Below, in pieces: positions 1 to 8,003 of a stretch of 64,000 bases of DNA. Made by a program: the position numbers and the translations under genes. A model generated the notes under the pieces. It was not told where the DNA came from. It worked only from the letters and a program-made list of their open reading frames with translations, and made no database searches. Position 1 is the first letter of the stretch. Each line of letters opens with the position of its first letter. This DNA comes from Paenibacillus gallinarum (GTDB lineage: Bacteria; Bacillota; Bacilli; Paenibacillales; Paenibacillaceae), in contig NZ_JACSQL010000008.1 of assembly GCF_014836635.1 (NCBI RefSeq), positions 1-64,000 on the forward strand, given 5' to 3'.

Positions 1-2
1 TT

Positions 3-77
3 GCGGACGTGGCTCAGCGGTAGAGCATCGCCTTGCCAAGGCGAGGGTCGCGGGTTCGATTCCCGTCGTCCGCTCCA
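3..77 (+). tRNA. tRNA-Gly (GCC)
   Basis: Full cloverleaf. The acceptor arm GCGGACG pairs with CGTCCGC, the anticodon loop reads CTTGCCA with anticodon GCC, and GGTTCGATTCC is the T-loop. The 3' CCA is encoded. It is the first of five tRNA genes in a row, probably the tail of a larger tRNA or rRNA cluster to the left. Confidence 0.97.
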
Positions 78-85
78 ATATTTAC

Positions 86-159
86 GGCGCCATAGCCAAG
101 TGGTAAGGCACAGCTCTGCAAAAGCTTTATCCCCAGTTCGAATCTGGGTGGCGCCTCCA
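86..159 (+). tRNA. tRNA-Cys (GCA)
   Basis: The acceptor arm GGCGCCA pairs with TGGCGCC, and anticodon GCA sits in the loop CTGCAAA. The T-arm reads CCCAGTTCGAATCTGGG. CCA is encoded at the 3' end. Only 8 bases separate it from tRNA-Gly, so the two are probably cut from one transcript. Confidence 0.97.
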
Positions 160-169
160 TTTTTTATAA

Positions 170-255
170 GCGGGAGTGGCGGAATCGGCAGACGCACAGG
201 ACTTAAAATCCTGCGGTAGGTGACTATCGTACCAGTTCAAGTCTGGTCTTCCGCA
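170..255 (+). tRNA. tRNA-Leu (TAA)
   Basis: Class II tRNA with a long variable arm. The acceptor GCGGGAG pairs with CTTCCGC (one G-U pair), and the anticodon loop CTTAAAA carries anticodon TAA. No CCA is encoded, unlike the first two tRNAs of the row, so the tail must be added by tRNA nucleotidyltransferase. Confidence 0.95.
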
Positions 256-265
256 TATCTAGTCT

Positions 266-338
266 GTGCCCTAGCTCAGCTGGATAGAGTATTTGACTAC
301 GAATCAAAAGGTCCGGTGTTCGAATCTCTTAGGGCACA
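266..338 (+). tRNA. tRNA-Arg (ACG)
   Basis: The acceptor GTGCCCT pairs with AGGGCAC, and the anticodon loop CTACGAA gives anticodon ACG, whose wobble A is normally edited to inosine by TadA. The D-arm contains AGCTCAGCTGGATAGAG. CCA is not encoded. Confidence 0.96.
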
Positions 339-351
339 TACTATAGAATAA

Positions 352-431
352 GCCGGTGTGGCGGAATTGGCAGACGCGCGCGACTCAAAATCGTGAGGGA
401 AACCGTGGGGGTTCGAGTCCCTTCACCGGCA
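352..431 (+). tRNA. tRNA-Leu (CAA)
   Basis: The acceptor GCCGGTG pairs with CACCGGC. The anticodon loop CTCAAAA carries anticodon CAA. The variable arm is long, as expected for leucine tRNAs. CCA is not encoded. It is the last tRNA before the cluster terminator. Confidence 0.95.
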
Positions 432-440
432 TAGAAAAAT

Positions 441-485
441 AAGGGTTATATTACTGAATTCAGTAATATAACCCTTATTTTATTT
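441..485 (+). terminator. Terminator of the tRNA cluster
   Basis: A perfect inverted repeat with arms AAGGGTTATATTACTG and CAGTAATATAACCCTT around AATT is followed by TATTTTATTTT. It lies 10 bases after the last tRNA. Confidence 0.9.
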
Positions 486-773
486 TCATATCATAAGTTA
501 ATGTTATGAATCATGTAAGTTTGTGGCGTGGTTGGAACCTGAGGAAGTAAATAGAGCTTGAATAGACCTATAGGTTTTTATAAGGCTAAATCCGTTCGTC
601 GATCTGAGGTTTCAGTTGACTTATACTCATGGATTACTTAAGGGTCCGGGATGATCCCCGACCTGAGTCTAGGATAAAGAACCGTCCGGGGTCCGTTTTA
701 TAAATCGCGAAAATTACCTAAAATAAAGACATGAGAAACACGTAGTACACAAAAGAGGCGGTGATAACAAATT
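486..773 (+). promoter_or_regulatory. Upstream region of the lia/psp operon with dyad cluster
   Basis: No gene is visible here. At 643-663 there is an inverted repeat GGTCCGGGA/TCCCCGACC (one mismatch, 3-base centre), and GTCCGGGG recurs at 684-691. This is where a LiaR operator would be expected in front of a LiaR-controlled operon, but I cannot match it with certainty to a published LiaR box. No good sigma-A promoter stands out; TTGACT at 616-621 lacks a convincing -10. Confidence 0.4.
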
Positions 774-1088
774 ATGAGGTACACGAAAGAGAAAAACTTG
801 GCCATCATTCTGATCGCCATCGGAGCATTATTGTTACTTGGTAAATTTATTCCTTTTCTCGGATTTATCTCTGGAACGATTATGAGCTACCTAATACCGG
901 TGATTATGATTGCGATTGGATATTACGGTATTAAAAGAGGGAATGCGCTTTTTGGTTACATCATTCTGATTATCGGCGTACTTTACTTGCTCAGTAAACT
1001 TGCATGGCTTATCGGACCGCTTCTTGCAATTGGACTTATCATCTTCGGTATATCCATGTTAAGAGGTAGAGGAGTAAAAAGGTATTAA
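774..1088 (+). CDS. LiaI-like small membrane protein
   Basis: The 104-residue product is almost entirely hydrophobic, with about three to four membrane spans separated by short charged loops (KRGN, RGRGVKRY at the end). It resembles the N-terminal membrane part of LiaI/LiaF proteins. In B. subtilis LiaI is the membrane anchor for the PspA-like protein LiaH. GAGGCGGTGA precedes the ATG. It is the first gene of a run 774-2948 with short spacings, and its position directly before a PspA gene matches the liaI-liaH order. The LiaI role is inferred from family resemblance plus context. Confidence 0.75.
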   Translation: MRYTKEKNLAIILIAIGALLLLGKFIPFLGFISGTIMSYLIPVIMIAIGYYGIKRGNALFGYIILIIGVLYLLSKLAWLIGPLLAIGLIIFGISMLRGRGVKRY

Positions 1089-1123
1089 GGAAAGAGCAAT
1101 AGAGAAAAGGGAGGTAAACAAGA

Positions 1124-1795
1124 ATGAGTGTGTTTCGCCGAATGCGGGATATAACCGCAGCTACGATTAATGAACATTTAGAACAAAGTCAAGATCCTGT
1201 GAAAATGATCGACCAATTTCTTATGGATACAAGAAATGAGATCGGTGAGGTAGAAAAACTGCATGCGCAGTATTCACGTCATACAAGACAATTGAAGCAG
1301 CAGGTAGATGAAGCCAAAGCGATGATCATCAAACGAGAAGAGCAAGCACTGCTTGCACTCAAAGCAGAAGAAGATCATCTTGCTAAACTGGCTCTACAAG
1401 AAAAAATGCTATATGAAGAAAAATACAACCAATATATCGGACTTTATGAACAGAGTAGAGACGCATTAACGGAGCTAGAAGAACAACTGGATCAATTAAA
1501 GACCGAATACCAAACCGTCTATAGCAAACGTCAGTACTACTATGCACGAATGCAGACGATTCAGCTCCAGCAACGAATGAACGAACGAGCGGGCAAAATG
1601 GGAGGCACTCAAATTCCAGGTATGTTCGGAAGACTTGAGGATCGAGTCTCAGATCTGGAATATGAAGCAAGAAGCCTTCGTGAGCTTCGTCGAGGCGAGC
1701 AAGAACGCAATTCATTACAGCATTCCGTATCTGACTTACTTGAAAGAGAGCTTGCAAAGCTTAAGAAAAAGTTGGATTCCGGAGGAAAGGAGTAA
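1124..1795 (+). CDS. PspA/IM30 family protein (LiaH-like), first copy
   Basis: The 223-residue protein is almost wholly alpha-helical coiled coil, typical of PspA/IM30/Vipp1 proteins, which assemble into large oligomers that bind and protect stressed membranes. It opens with the family start MSVFRRMRDITAATINEHLE, and a DPVKMIDQF segment follows near residue 25. GGGAGG lies just before the ATG. Of the two PspA genes here this one is next to the LiaI-like anchor, so it is the better LiaH candidate. No signal peptide or membrane span is present, as expected for a peripheral protein. Confidence 0.88.
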   Translation: MSVFRRMRDITAATINEHLEQSQDPVKMIDQFLMDTRNEIGEVEKLHAQYSRHTRQLKQQVDEAKAMIIKREEQALLALKAEEDHLAKLALQEKMLYEEKYNQYIGLYEQSRDALTELEEQLDQLKTEYQTVYSKRQYYYARMQTIQLQQRMNERAGKMGGTQIPGMFGRLEDRVSDLEYEARSLRELRRGEQERNSLQHSVSDLLERELAKLKKKLDSGGKE

Positions 1796-1801
1796 CTATA
1801 T

Positions 1802-2248
1802 ATGAGTAAGCTATATCGCTCTAGACGTGATAAAAAAGTAACAGGATTGCTTGGCGGTTTATCTCAAACGCTAGGTATGGATTCAACTCTGGTGCGGGTG
1901 ATCTTCATTGTAGTCACATTCTTTACAGGTGTACCGATCTTCCTGTACTTTCTTGCTGCACTAGTTGTACCGAAAGAACCTTTCCCTCCTTATGATCCAT
2001 ATGCTCCAGGACCTGGAATGGGAGGGTACCCTGGCGGAGGATTCTCTAATCCTCAAGGCTATGACTCACAAGGTTATGGAACTCCTAGAGACAATCGTTA
2101 TAACAGCAATCGTTTTGATAGAGGATTCGGGGCTCCAAAAGAAGATCATTTGGACTCCATGATGGAAGATATCGAGAAAAAAGCATTGAAAAAAGAAAAC
2201 GAAGAACTACGTAAAAAACTATCAAAGTATGAGAAGGGAGAATTATAA
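1802..2248 (+). CDS. PspC domain protein with C-terminal coiled coil
   Basis: The first 60 residues are a PspC domain: [19 protein letters not shown] leads into one membrane span ([27 protein letters not shown]). A Pro/Gly/Tyr-rich linker follows, and the last 35 residues are highly charged and probably coiled coil ([19 protein letters not shown]). PspC proteins sit in the membrane and work with PspA. The start lies 4 bases after the upstream stop and the RBS GGAAAGGAG is inside the upstream gene, so the two are likely translationally coupled. The coiled-coil tail is a plausible docking site for the flanking PspA proteins; that is inference. Confidence 0.85.
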   Translation: MSKLYRSRRDKKVTGLLGGLSQTLGMDSTLVRVIFIVVTFFTGVPIFLYFLAALVVPKEPFPPYDPYAPGPGMGGYPGGGFSNPQGYDSQGYGTPRDNRYNSNRFDRGFGAPKEDHLDSMMEDIEKKALKKENEELRKKLSKYEKGEL

Positions 2249-2249
2249 A

Positions 2250-2948
2250 ATGGGAGTATTTAAAAGAATTAAAGATATGACAAAAGCGTCGGTAAATGAG
2301 GTTCTTGATAAAGTAGAAGATCCAATCGTAATGCTTAATCAGTACATTCGGGATATGGAAGCAGAGATTCGTGAAGCAGAGGTTACGGTTGCAAAACAAA
2401 TGGCTAATGAGCGCCGTATGAAACAACGTTTGGAAGAGGCAGAGCGTCTTGGTGGACAACGTGAAGCACAGGCAGAATCTGCACTTATCAATGGTCAAGA
2501 AGAAGTAGCACGCAAGCTGCTGGAAGAAAAAATTTACTACGATCAAAAAGTATCTGAATATCAGAATCTGCATGCTGAATCCGAGACTCAAGCGAAAGAA
2601 CTTGTACAACAACTGCATGATATGAAAGATGAGTTCTACAAAATGCGTAACAAACGTAACGAGCTTGTATCTCGTGCCCAAATGGCAAAAGCAAGAAAGC
2701 AAATGTCCCAAATTAACAGTGTTCATTCCATTGAGAGCGGCAATGCATCATTAGGATTCCACCGTATGGAAGAAAAAATTATGCAACTCGAAGCAGAAGC
2801 AGATGTAATGCGTGTACCTTACAGCTCCAGCTCATATACTCCTAATTCTGTAGATCAAGAAAAACAATTTCAAGTTAATGAGCAGCTGGAAGCATTGAAA
2901 AGTAAATTAAATGGAAAAGCTTCAACTTCTGAAGCTCCAAAAGAATAA
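2250..2948 (+). CDS. PspA/IM30 family protein, second copy
   Basis: A second all-helical PspA protein of about 232 residues. I chose the ATG at 2250 ([20 protein letters not shown]) because it matches the family N-terminus and has GAAGGGAGAA just upstream; an in-frame ATG seven codons earlier lies inside pspC. It differs clearly from the first copy and is closer to classical PspA ([17 protein letters not shown]). It ends the first half of the locus, before a terminator. Two PspA paralogs flanking PspC suggest hetero-oligomers or divided roles. Confidence 0.88.
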   Translation: MGVFKRIKDMTKASVNEVLDKVEDPIVMLNQYIRDMEAEIREAEVTVAKQMANERRMKQRLEEAERLGGQREAQAESALINGQEEVARKLLEEKIYYDQKVSEYQNLHAESETQAKELVQQLHDMKDEFYKMRNKRNELVSRAQMAKARKQMSQINSVHSIESGNASLGFHRMEEKIMQLEAEADVMRVPYSSSSYTPNSVDQEKQFQVNEQLEALKSKLNGKASTSEAPKE

Positions 2949-2965
2949 ACTACCCAATGTATCAT

Positions 2966-3028
2966 AGGATATGATATCCTAAGTATCGTGGAAAAGCCAT
3001 ACGGAGTTCATCCTTCGTATGGCCTTTT
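2966..3028 (+). terminator. Dyad plus intrinsic terminator after pspA
   Basis: First comes a perfect 7-1-7 dyad AGGATAT-G-ATATCCT (2966-2980). Then a hairpin GCCATACG/CGTATGGC (2996-3023) runs into CTTTTT. The terminator should separate or attenuate expression between the LiaI/PspA/PspC part and the LiaFSR part. Confidence 0.75.
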
Positions 3029-3155
3029 TACTGAAAGAACATGAATTGTAGTGCGGGATATTACTCTTAGCTTTTTTGCATGTGAATTGATGATATACAT
3101 AATACGGATGAAACGAGAGGCAACTCTTGTTATCCAATAAAAGGGGGTGTGACGA

Positions 3156-3803
3156 ATGAGTAGAGGAAAGTCGCTGTTTGCTGTTCTGGCAATAGGGATT
3201 GGCTTAATGATGTTGCTAGGAAGATTCTTGAGTTTCTTTACTATCGTTGCACTGCTCTTATTGATCTTTGGATATTACAAACACAAGTCAGGGGACATCA
3301 AAAAAGGTCGTACTTTGATGTGGGCAGGAACAGCAATTATTATTCTAGATAATCTCATCCTTGTGGTAGGAATAATGTTGATTTCACTCGGTGTGTTTTA
3401 TTGGAAAGGTCGTAAAGTTCAGCCGCGCGAAGGATATATAATTAATCAGAACTTTATGTCTAATTATGCATGGGATCAAGCACCTTGGATTCTTCGGAAC
3501 ACCAGTATATGGCATGTTATAGGAGAAGTAGATGCTGATCTTTCTCTTGCACTTCCTGAAGAAAAAGAAACGGTCATTTATTTACAGGGTGTGATGGGTG
3601 ATATTGATTTGTCGATCCCTGAAGATTACGGTGTAGAAATTGAAGCATTTGTGCTATTCGGAAGACAAAAGTTTGGAGATGACCAGAAAAGCGGCGGAAT
3701 GAACAGATTGGTTTATCAATCCCCTGGATATGCCGGAAGTGAATACAAAGTTAAATTTGTAATTTCCTATTTAATTGGAGACCTTGATGTAAAACTAACG
3801 TAA
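3156..3803 (+). CDS. liaF: LiaF-like membrane protein
   Basis: 215 residues. The N-terminal ~90 residues form about three to four membrane spans, and the C-terminal half is a soluble beta-rich domain (VIGEVDADLSLALPEEKE, GVMGDIDLSIPED, YLIGDLDVKL) typical of the LiaF/YvqF family. LiaF inhibits the LiaS kinase in the absence of envelope stress. The start follows AAGGGGGTGTGACGA. It sits directly before the kinase and regulator genes, the conserved LiaFSR order, which makes the call firm. Confidence 0.88.
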   Translation: MSRGKSLFAVLAIGIGLMMLLGRFLSFFTIVALLLLIFGYYKHKSGDIKKGRTLMWAGTAIIILDNLILVVGIMLISLGVFYWKGRKVQPREGYIINQNFMSNYAWDQAPWILRNTSIWHVIGEVDADLSLALPEEKETVIYLQGVMGDIDLSIPEDYGVEIEAFVLFGRQKFGDDQKSGGMNRLVYQSPGYAGSEYKVKFVISYLIGDLDVKLT

Positions 3804-3830
3804 TACTATCTATAGGAGGGGAGGTTCCGG

Positions 3831-4898
3831 ATGCATTCCGAAAAGACAAAAAATATGGTGACTCGCGGCATGGGACAGGGCATTTTGTTTTCTGTATTGC
3901 TAGGGGCTGTCATCATTTACATTCTTTCATCTTATGGCTTTCTAACTCCTTGGTCGACATGGGATCGATGGATTCCGTTCGGAGCAACTCTCGTATTATT
4001 GTTAGTAGGTGTGGGTGCTTGCTACGGATTCCTTCAAGCTTATCGAACAAAGGTGAAACTAGAGAGGCTTCGGGAGACATTATTGCAGTGGGAAAAAGGC
4101 AGTGTGATGAGAGCTGTTCCTGAGCTAGGAAGTGATGAGATCGGGAGACTAGGGGAACAACTTTCTCGTATCAGTAAAAAGTGGGAAGAACAAGTGAGTT
4201 CTTTACAGCGCTTGTCGACGAATAATGCACAGCTTGCAGAGAAGGCTCGGATCTCCGCTATCGTGGAGGAAAGACAGCGACTCGCTCGAGAACTGCATGA
4301 TGCGGTATCTCAGCAGCTTTTTGCTATCTCGATGACGGCTACGGCAGTCGGCAGAACACTCGACAAAGATTTTAATCGTGCGAAGAGACAAGTGGCGCTC
4401 ATCGAAGAAATGTCAGCTGTCGCACAATCTGAAATGAGGGCACTTTTGCTTCATTTGCGGCCTGTATATTTAGAAGGGAAACATCTTGAGCAGGGCCTTA
4501 GAGAGTTAGTAAGAGAACTACAAGTGAAAGTCCCTATGGAAATATTGTTTGAGATGGATGAGAATATTCATTTGGTAAAAGGAGTGGAAAATCACCTCTT
4601 CCGCATTATTCAGGAAGCCATGTCTAACACGCTTAGACATGCAAAAGCAGAAAAGATGGAAATTCGGATTCTGCGAAAAGATCAGGCAGTAAAGGTCGTC
4701 ATTCGAGACGATGGAGAAGGTTTTGAGTTAGATGATAAAAAACAGGCCTCCTATGGCCTTTCTAATATGCAGGAACGTGTTAACGAAATTGGAGGTTCTA
4801 TTCTTTGGATTACAGCACCAGGTAAAGGAACAAGAATAGAAATAACAGTTCCTGTGATGGATAAAGAAAGTGAGGTAGCACCAGGTTATGGAAGATGA
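3831..4898 (+). CDS. liaS: LiaS-like sensor histidine kinase
   Basis: 355 residues. Two membrane spans (about residues 17-36 and 48-70) are separated by a very short outside loop, so it is an intramembrane-sensing kinase. A HAMP-like linker follows, then a HisKA_3 dimerisation domain with the phospho-acceptor in ARELHDAVSQQ (about residue 156), then an ATPase domain with NTLRHA (N box) and DDGEGF, YGLSNMQER. GGAGGGGAGG precedes the ATG. It overlaps the response regulator gene by 11 bases. Confidence 0.92.
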   Translation: MHSEKTKNMVTRGMGQGILFSVLLGAVIIYILSSYGFLTPWSTWDRWIPFGATLVLLLVGVGACYGFLQAYRTKVKLERLRETLLQWEKGSVMRAVPELGSDEIGRLGEQLSRISKKWEEQVSSLQRLSTNNAQLAEKARISAIVEERQRLARELHDAVSQQLFAISMTATAVGRTLDKDFNRAKRQVALIEEMSAVAQSEMRALLLHLRPVYLEGKHLEQGLRELVRELQVKVPMEILFEMDENIHLVKGVENHLFRIIQEAMSNTLRHAKAEKMEIRILRKDQAVKVVIRDDGEGFELDDKKQASYGLSNMQERVNEIGGSILWITAPGKGTRIEITVPVMDKESEVAPGYGR

Positions 4899-5547
4899 AT
4901 TGATGGAGAGAAATATCAAAGTGCTTTTGGTCGATGATCATGAAATGGTACGAATTGGTCTTGCTGCAGTACTGGATACCGAAGAAGGGATTGAAGTGAT
5001 CGGAGAAGCAGGTAGTGGAGAAGAAGGTCTCCGGCTTGCTAAAGAGTATAAACCTGATGTGGTACTGATGGATCTCGTGATGGACGGGATGGACGGAATT
5101 GAAACCACTAGAGAACTGCTTAAACTACAGCCTGATTGCAAAGTTATTGTGCTTACCAGTTATCTAGACGATGAAAAGATGTATCCAGTTATTGAAGCTG
5201 GAGCATTTAGTTATTTACTCAAAACGTCACGTGCTACAGAAATTGCAGATGCAATTCGGGCAGCGGATCGCGGGCAGTCTGTACTGGAATCACAAGTTGC
5301 ATCCAAAATGATGAATCGCTTTAGACAACCTCCTGCGCAAATGAAAGCACATGAAGATTTAACGGATCGCGAAATGGATGTCTTACGATTGCTCGCTCAG
5401 GGTAAATCTAATCAAGACATTGCAGATACGCTAATCATTGGGATCAAGACAGTTAAATTTCATGTGACCAACATTTTAGCAAAACTCGATGTAGATGATC
5501 GTACACAAGCCGCCATCTATGCTTATAAGAATGGATTAGCAGAATGA
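4888..5547 (+). CDS. liaR: LiaR-like response regulator (NarL/LuxR type)
   Basis: 219 residues. The receiver domain has the acidic pair DDH near residue 12, the phospho-acceptor Asp in VVLMDLVMDG (about residue 61), a conserved Thr/Ser in VLTS and Lys in LLKTS. The C-terminal LuxR-type helix-turn-helix starts at LTDREMDVLRLLAQG. The ATG used overlaps the end of the kinase gene; an ATG five codons later (4903) is also possible. It should be phosphorylated by the upstream kinase and probably controls this locus. Confidence 0.92.
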   Translation: MEDELMERNIKVLLVDDHEMVRIGLAAVLDTEEGIEVIGEAGSGEEGLRLAKEYKPDVVLMDLVMDGMDGIETTRELLKLQPDCKVIVLTSYLDDEKMYPVIEAGAFSYLLKTSRATEIADAIRAADRGQSVLESQVASKMMNRFRQPPAQMKAHEDLTDREMDVLRLLAQGKSNQDIADTLIIGIKTVKFHVTNILAKLDVDDRTQAAIYAYKNGLAE

Positions 5548-5561
5548 ACATACACATATGT

Positions 5562-5608
5562 AAGGTGCGATTCTTGTCTTCGTAAGGAAGAAAAGAAACG
5601 CACCTTTT
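5562..5608 (+). terminator. Terminator after liaR
   Basis: Hairpin with outer stem AGGTGCG/CGCACCT and inner TTCTT/AAGAA, followed by TTTTT. Confidence 0.85.
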
Positions 5609-5650
5609 TAAATTCAATTAAGAGTTTAGTAAAGAGCAGTTAAATCCAGA

Positions 5651-6016
5651 TTAGATAAGGAATAACAAAGCCAGAGCTGTTAAACCTAAAGCCCAGCCCC
5701 ATCCAGCTCCCCATCCGCCTCCATAGCCGTAACCGCCATATCCGCCGTAAGGATAAAAACCTTTGATCTTCGCGTTTGGTTTACGTTTCTTTTTCTTTTT
5801 TGTCGTTTCTGTTTTTGGATTTGTCTCAAGGATGCTGGATTTGTATGCTCGGCATGGACGATATTGATTACGGCGTTCATCTGCAACGAAGATGTGTGTA
5901 TTATTGCATGCTTTAAGTCTGCCGAAAATACGCCGGCCGTCTTTTGTTACCGCACAAACCATCTTTCCACAATGGCGGCTTAGTACCTCTGGAGTTAAAG
6001 GGTTGACAGGATACAT
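5651..6016 (-). CDS. Small protein with Sm-like N-terminus and Gly/Tyr-rich tail
   Basis: I do not recognise a named family. I chose the ATG at 6016 (121 residues, MYPVNPLTPEVLSRHCGKMV) because AAGAGGTG lies 6 bases upstream; a TTG 12 codons earlier lacks such a site. Residues 15-45 (GKMVCAVTKDGRRIFGRL, then HIFVAD) have the spacing of an Sm/Hfq-like beta barrel. A lysine-rich stretch follows (TKKKKKRKPNAK), then a Gly/Tyr/Trp-rich run and a hydrophobic C-terminal tail. Basic plus Gly/Tyr-rich composition is also common in spore-coat-associated proteins. It stands alone, convergent with liaR. Confidence 0.7.
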   Translation of the reverse strand: MYPVNPLTPEVLSRHCGKMVCAVTKDGRRIFGRLKACNNTHIFVADERRNQYRPCRAYKSSILETNPKTETTKKKKKRKPNAKIKGFYPYGGYGGYGYGGGWGAGWGWALGLTALALLFLI

Positions 6017-6361
6017 ATAGTACACCTCTTCATTAAATAAGATAGTAGTCAAGATATTTATATTCTTACAGAGTTAAATAGGTTTGGACGATGGACTAAG
6101 CGAGTGAAAATAACTCTGCTTGGAAGGATTAAGTACGCCGATCAAGGTGAATATTAAAACAAAGGCATCAAAGTGAAGGTTTGATGAATGTTTATTGAAA
6201 GTAAAAGATTAGCAGAGAAAGTTCGTAGCTTTCGAAGGAACACTTATGCTAAAATGTCTTCAACATAAATGACTTTTGCTTATGTGGAAAAGGCGATAGT
6301 CCACTTGAGACACATTTTAATATACTAAAAAATCTATGATATATAGGGGAAAGAAGGGGCC
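6017..6361. other. Intergenic region between the Sm-like gene and zwf
   Basis: Divergent region with no credible small gene. It should hold promoters for both neighbours, but I cannot place a consensus -35/-10 pair with confidence. The zwf RBS (AAGAAGGGG) is at 6351-6359. A weak dyad GAAAG/CTTTC lies near 6217-6235. Confidence 0.4.
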
Positions 6362-7918
6362 ATGAATACTAATCAACCATTGGAATCACTCAAGACTTCG
6401 GGTGCCGTATTTTTTATTTTTGGTGCTACAGGAGATCTTGCTCGGCGCAAGCTATTCCCAGCCATTTATAGTTTGTACCGCGAAGGGAAATTAGCACAGG
6501 ATTTTGCAGTTGTCGGTTTGGCACGTCGCCCTCGTACACGTGATGAGTTCCGACTTGATGTACATACATCCATCCAGGAGTTCTGTCGTTATTCCTGTGA
6601 TTCAATTGAAAGTGAAGAATGGACAACATTCGCAGAGCACTTCGAGTATCAATCTCTTGATATTAATAATGTCGATGGTTTTCGTGAGCTGAGTGTTCTG
6701 ACTGAGGAACTAGAAACGAAGTTTGATATTCCGGGTAACCGTATGTTCTACCTTGCCTTGGCTCCTGAGCTATTCGGCAGTGTGTCCTATAATTTAAAAG
6801 AGGGTGGACTTCTAGAGAGCGCAGGGTGGCACAGACTTGTCATTGAGAAGCCTTTTGGATATGATCTGGCCTCAGCTGAGAAATTGAATGAGCAGATTCG
6901 GGAAGTATTCCGCGAGGAAGAGATCTATCGTATAGATCATTATCTGGGTAAAGAAATGGTGCAAAATATTGAAGTTATTCGGTTTGGTAATGCGTTCTTT
7001 GAACCTTTGTGGAATAACAAACATATTGCGAATATTCAGATTACACTTGGTGAAACGGTAGGAGTGGAAGAGCGCGGAGGTTACTATGACTCCGCAGGTG
7101 CGCTTCGGGATATGGGACAGAATCACATGTTGCAAATGCTCACTATGATTGCTATGGAACCACCTAGCAGGCTGCTTCCTGAAGATATTCGAGATGAGAA
7201 GGTGAAAGTTCTTCGGTCGCTTCGTCCTTTTGCTACAAGTGATGATGTGAAGAACAACGTAGTACGCGGTCAATACACAGCAGGTGAAGTGAGAGGCACT
7301 GAACTTCCTGGATATCGTCAGGAGGAGAAGGTAGATCCTAACTCTAATACAGAGACTTATTTTGCAGCCCGTGTATTTGTAGATAATTTCCGCTGGGCGG
7401 GTGTACCTTTTTATATTCGTACGGGGAAGCGTCTTCCTGTGAAAACAACAGAGATTGTAGTCGAGTTTAAATCGATGCCAAACAATGTCTATTTGGGTCA
7501 AAAGCATAAGCTCGAACCTAACTTACTCGTTATTCGTGTGAATCCAATGGAAGGAATCTACATTAAGATTAATGCGAAAAAACCAGGGACAGACTCACAA
7601 ATTGAGCCGCTCGCAATGGATTTCTGTCAGAGCTGTATGATTGGAATTAACTCTCCGGAAGCTTATGAGCGACTTATTCATGATGCAACGAAAGGGGATT
7701 CTACTTACTTTACTCGTTGGGATGAAGTGGCGACAGCTTGGTCATTCGTAGACCGGATTGCTGCTGCATGGGCAGAGAATCCAGGCGATATTGAGACATA
7801 TCCTGCGGGAAGCTGGGGACCGAAAGCAACAGAAGATCTACTGGCGAAAGATGGATACTTCTGGTGGCCGGTTAATGGTCAGGACGAAGATAATGTAGTG
7901 TGGATCAAAAATAATTAA
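6362..7918 (+). CDS. zwf: Glucose-6-phosphate 1-dehydrogenase, copy 1
   Basis: 518 residues, full length. It oxidises glucose 6-phosphate to 6-phosphogluconolactone with NADP, the first step of the oxidative pentose phosphate pathway. FGATGDLARRK near residue 22 is the nucleotide-binding loop; RIDHYLGKE near residue 195 contains the catalytic His/Lys region; GVEERGGYYD and IRTGKRLP are family blocks. It stands alone with its own terminator. A second, clearly diverged zwf lies at 14864. The N-terminus and C-terminus are longer than in the second copy (484 residues). Confidence 0.96.
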   Translation: MNTNQPLESLKTSGAVFFIFGATGDLARRKLFPAIYSLYREGKLAQDFAVVGLARRPRTRDEFRLDVHTSIQEFCRYSCDSIESEEWTTFAEHFEYQSLDINNVDGFRELSVLTEELETKFDIPGNRMFYLALAPELFGSVSYNLKEGGLLESAGWHRLVIEKPFGYDLASAEKLNEQIREVFREEEIYRIDHYLGKEMVQNIEVIRFGNAFFEPLWNNKHIANIQITLGETVGVEERGGYYDSAGALRDMGQNHMLQMLTMIAMEPPSRLLPEDIRDEKVKVLRSLRPFATSDDVKNNVVRGQYTAGEVRGTELPGYRQEEKVDPNSNTETYFAARVFVDNFRWAGVPFYIRTGKRLPVKTTEIVVEFKSMPNNVYLGQKHKLEPNLLVIRVNPMEGIYIKINAKKPGTDSQIEPLAMDFCQSCMIGINSPEAYERLIHDATKGDSTYFTRWDEVATAWSFVDRIAAAWAENPGDIETYPAGSWGPKATEDLLAKDGYFWWPVNGQDEDNVVWIKNN

Positions 7919-7931
7919 TTTGCATGACAAT

Positions 7932-7972
7932 GAAAAAGCAGGTCACTCTCTACGGAGAATGCCTGCTTTTTC
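7932..7972. terminator. Bidirectional terminator zwf / SDR
   Basis: Arms GAAAAAGCAGG and GCCTGCTTTTTC with A-rich and T-rich flanks. It lies between two convergent genes and can serve both. Confidence 0.88.
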
Positions 7973-8003
7973 TCATTATTGGATAAGACTTATCGTATAA
8001 GGC

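Noticed and set aside
1383-1757. Minus-strand frame opposite pspA
   Set aside because: Shadow of a coiled-coil gene; no RBS and no family.
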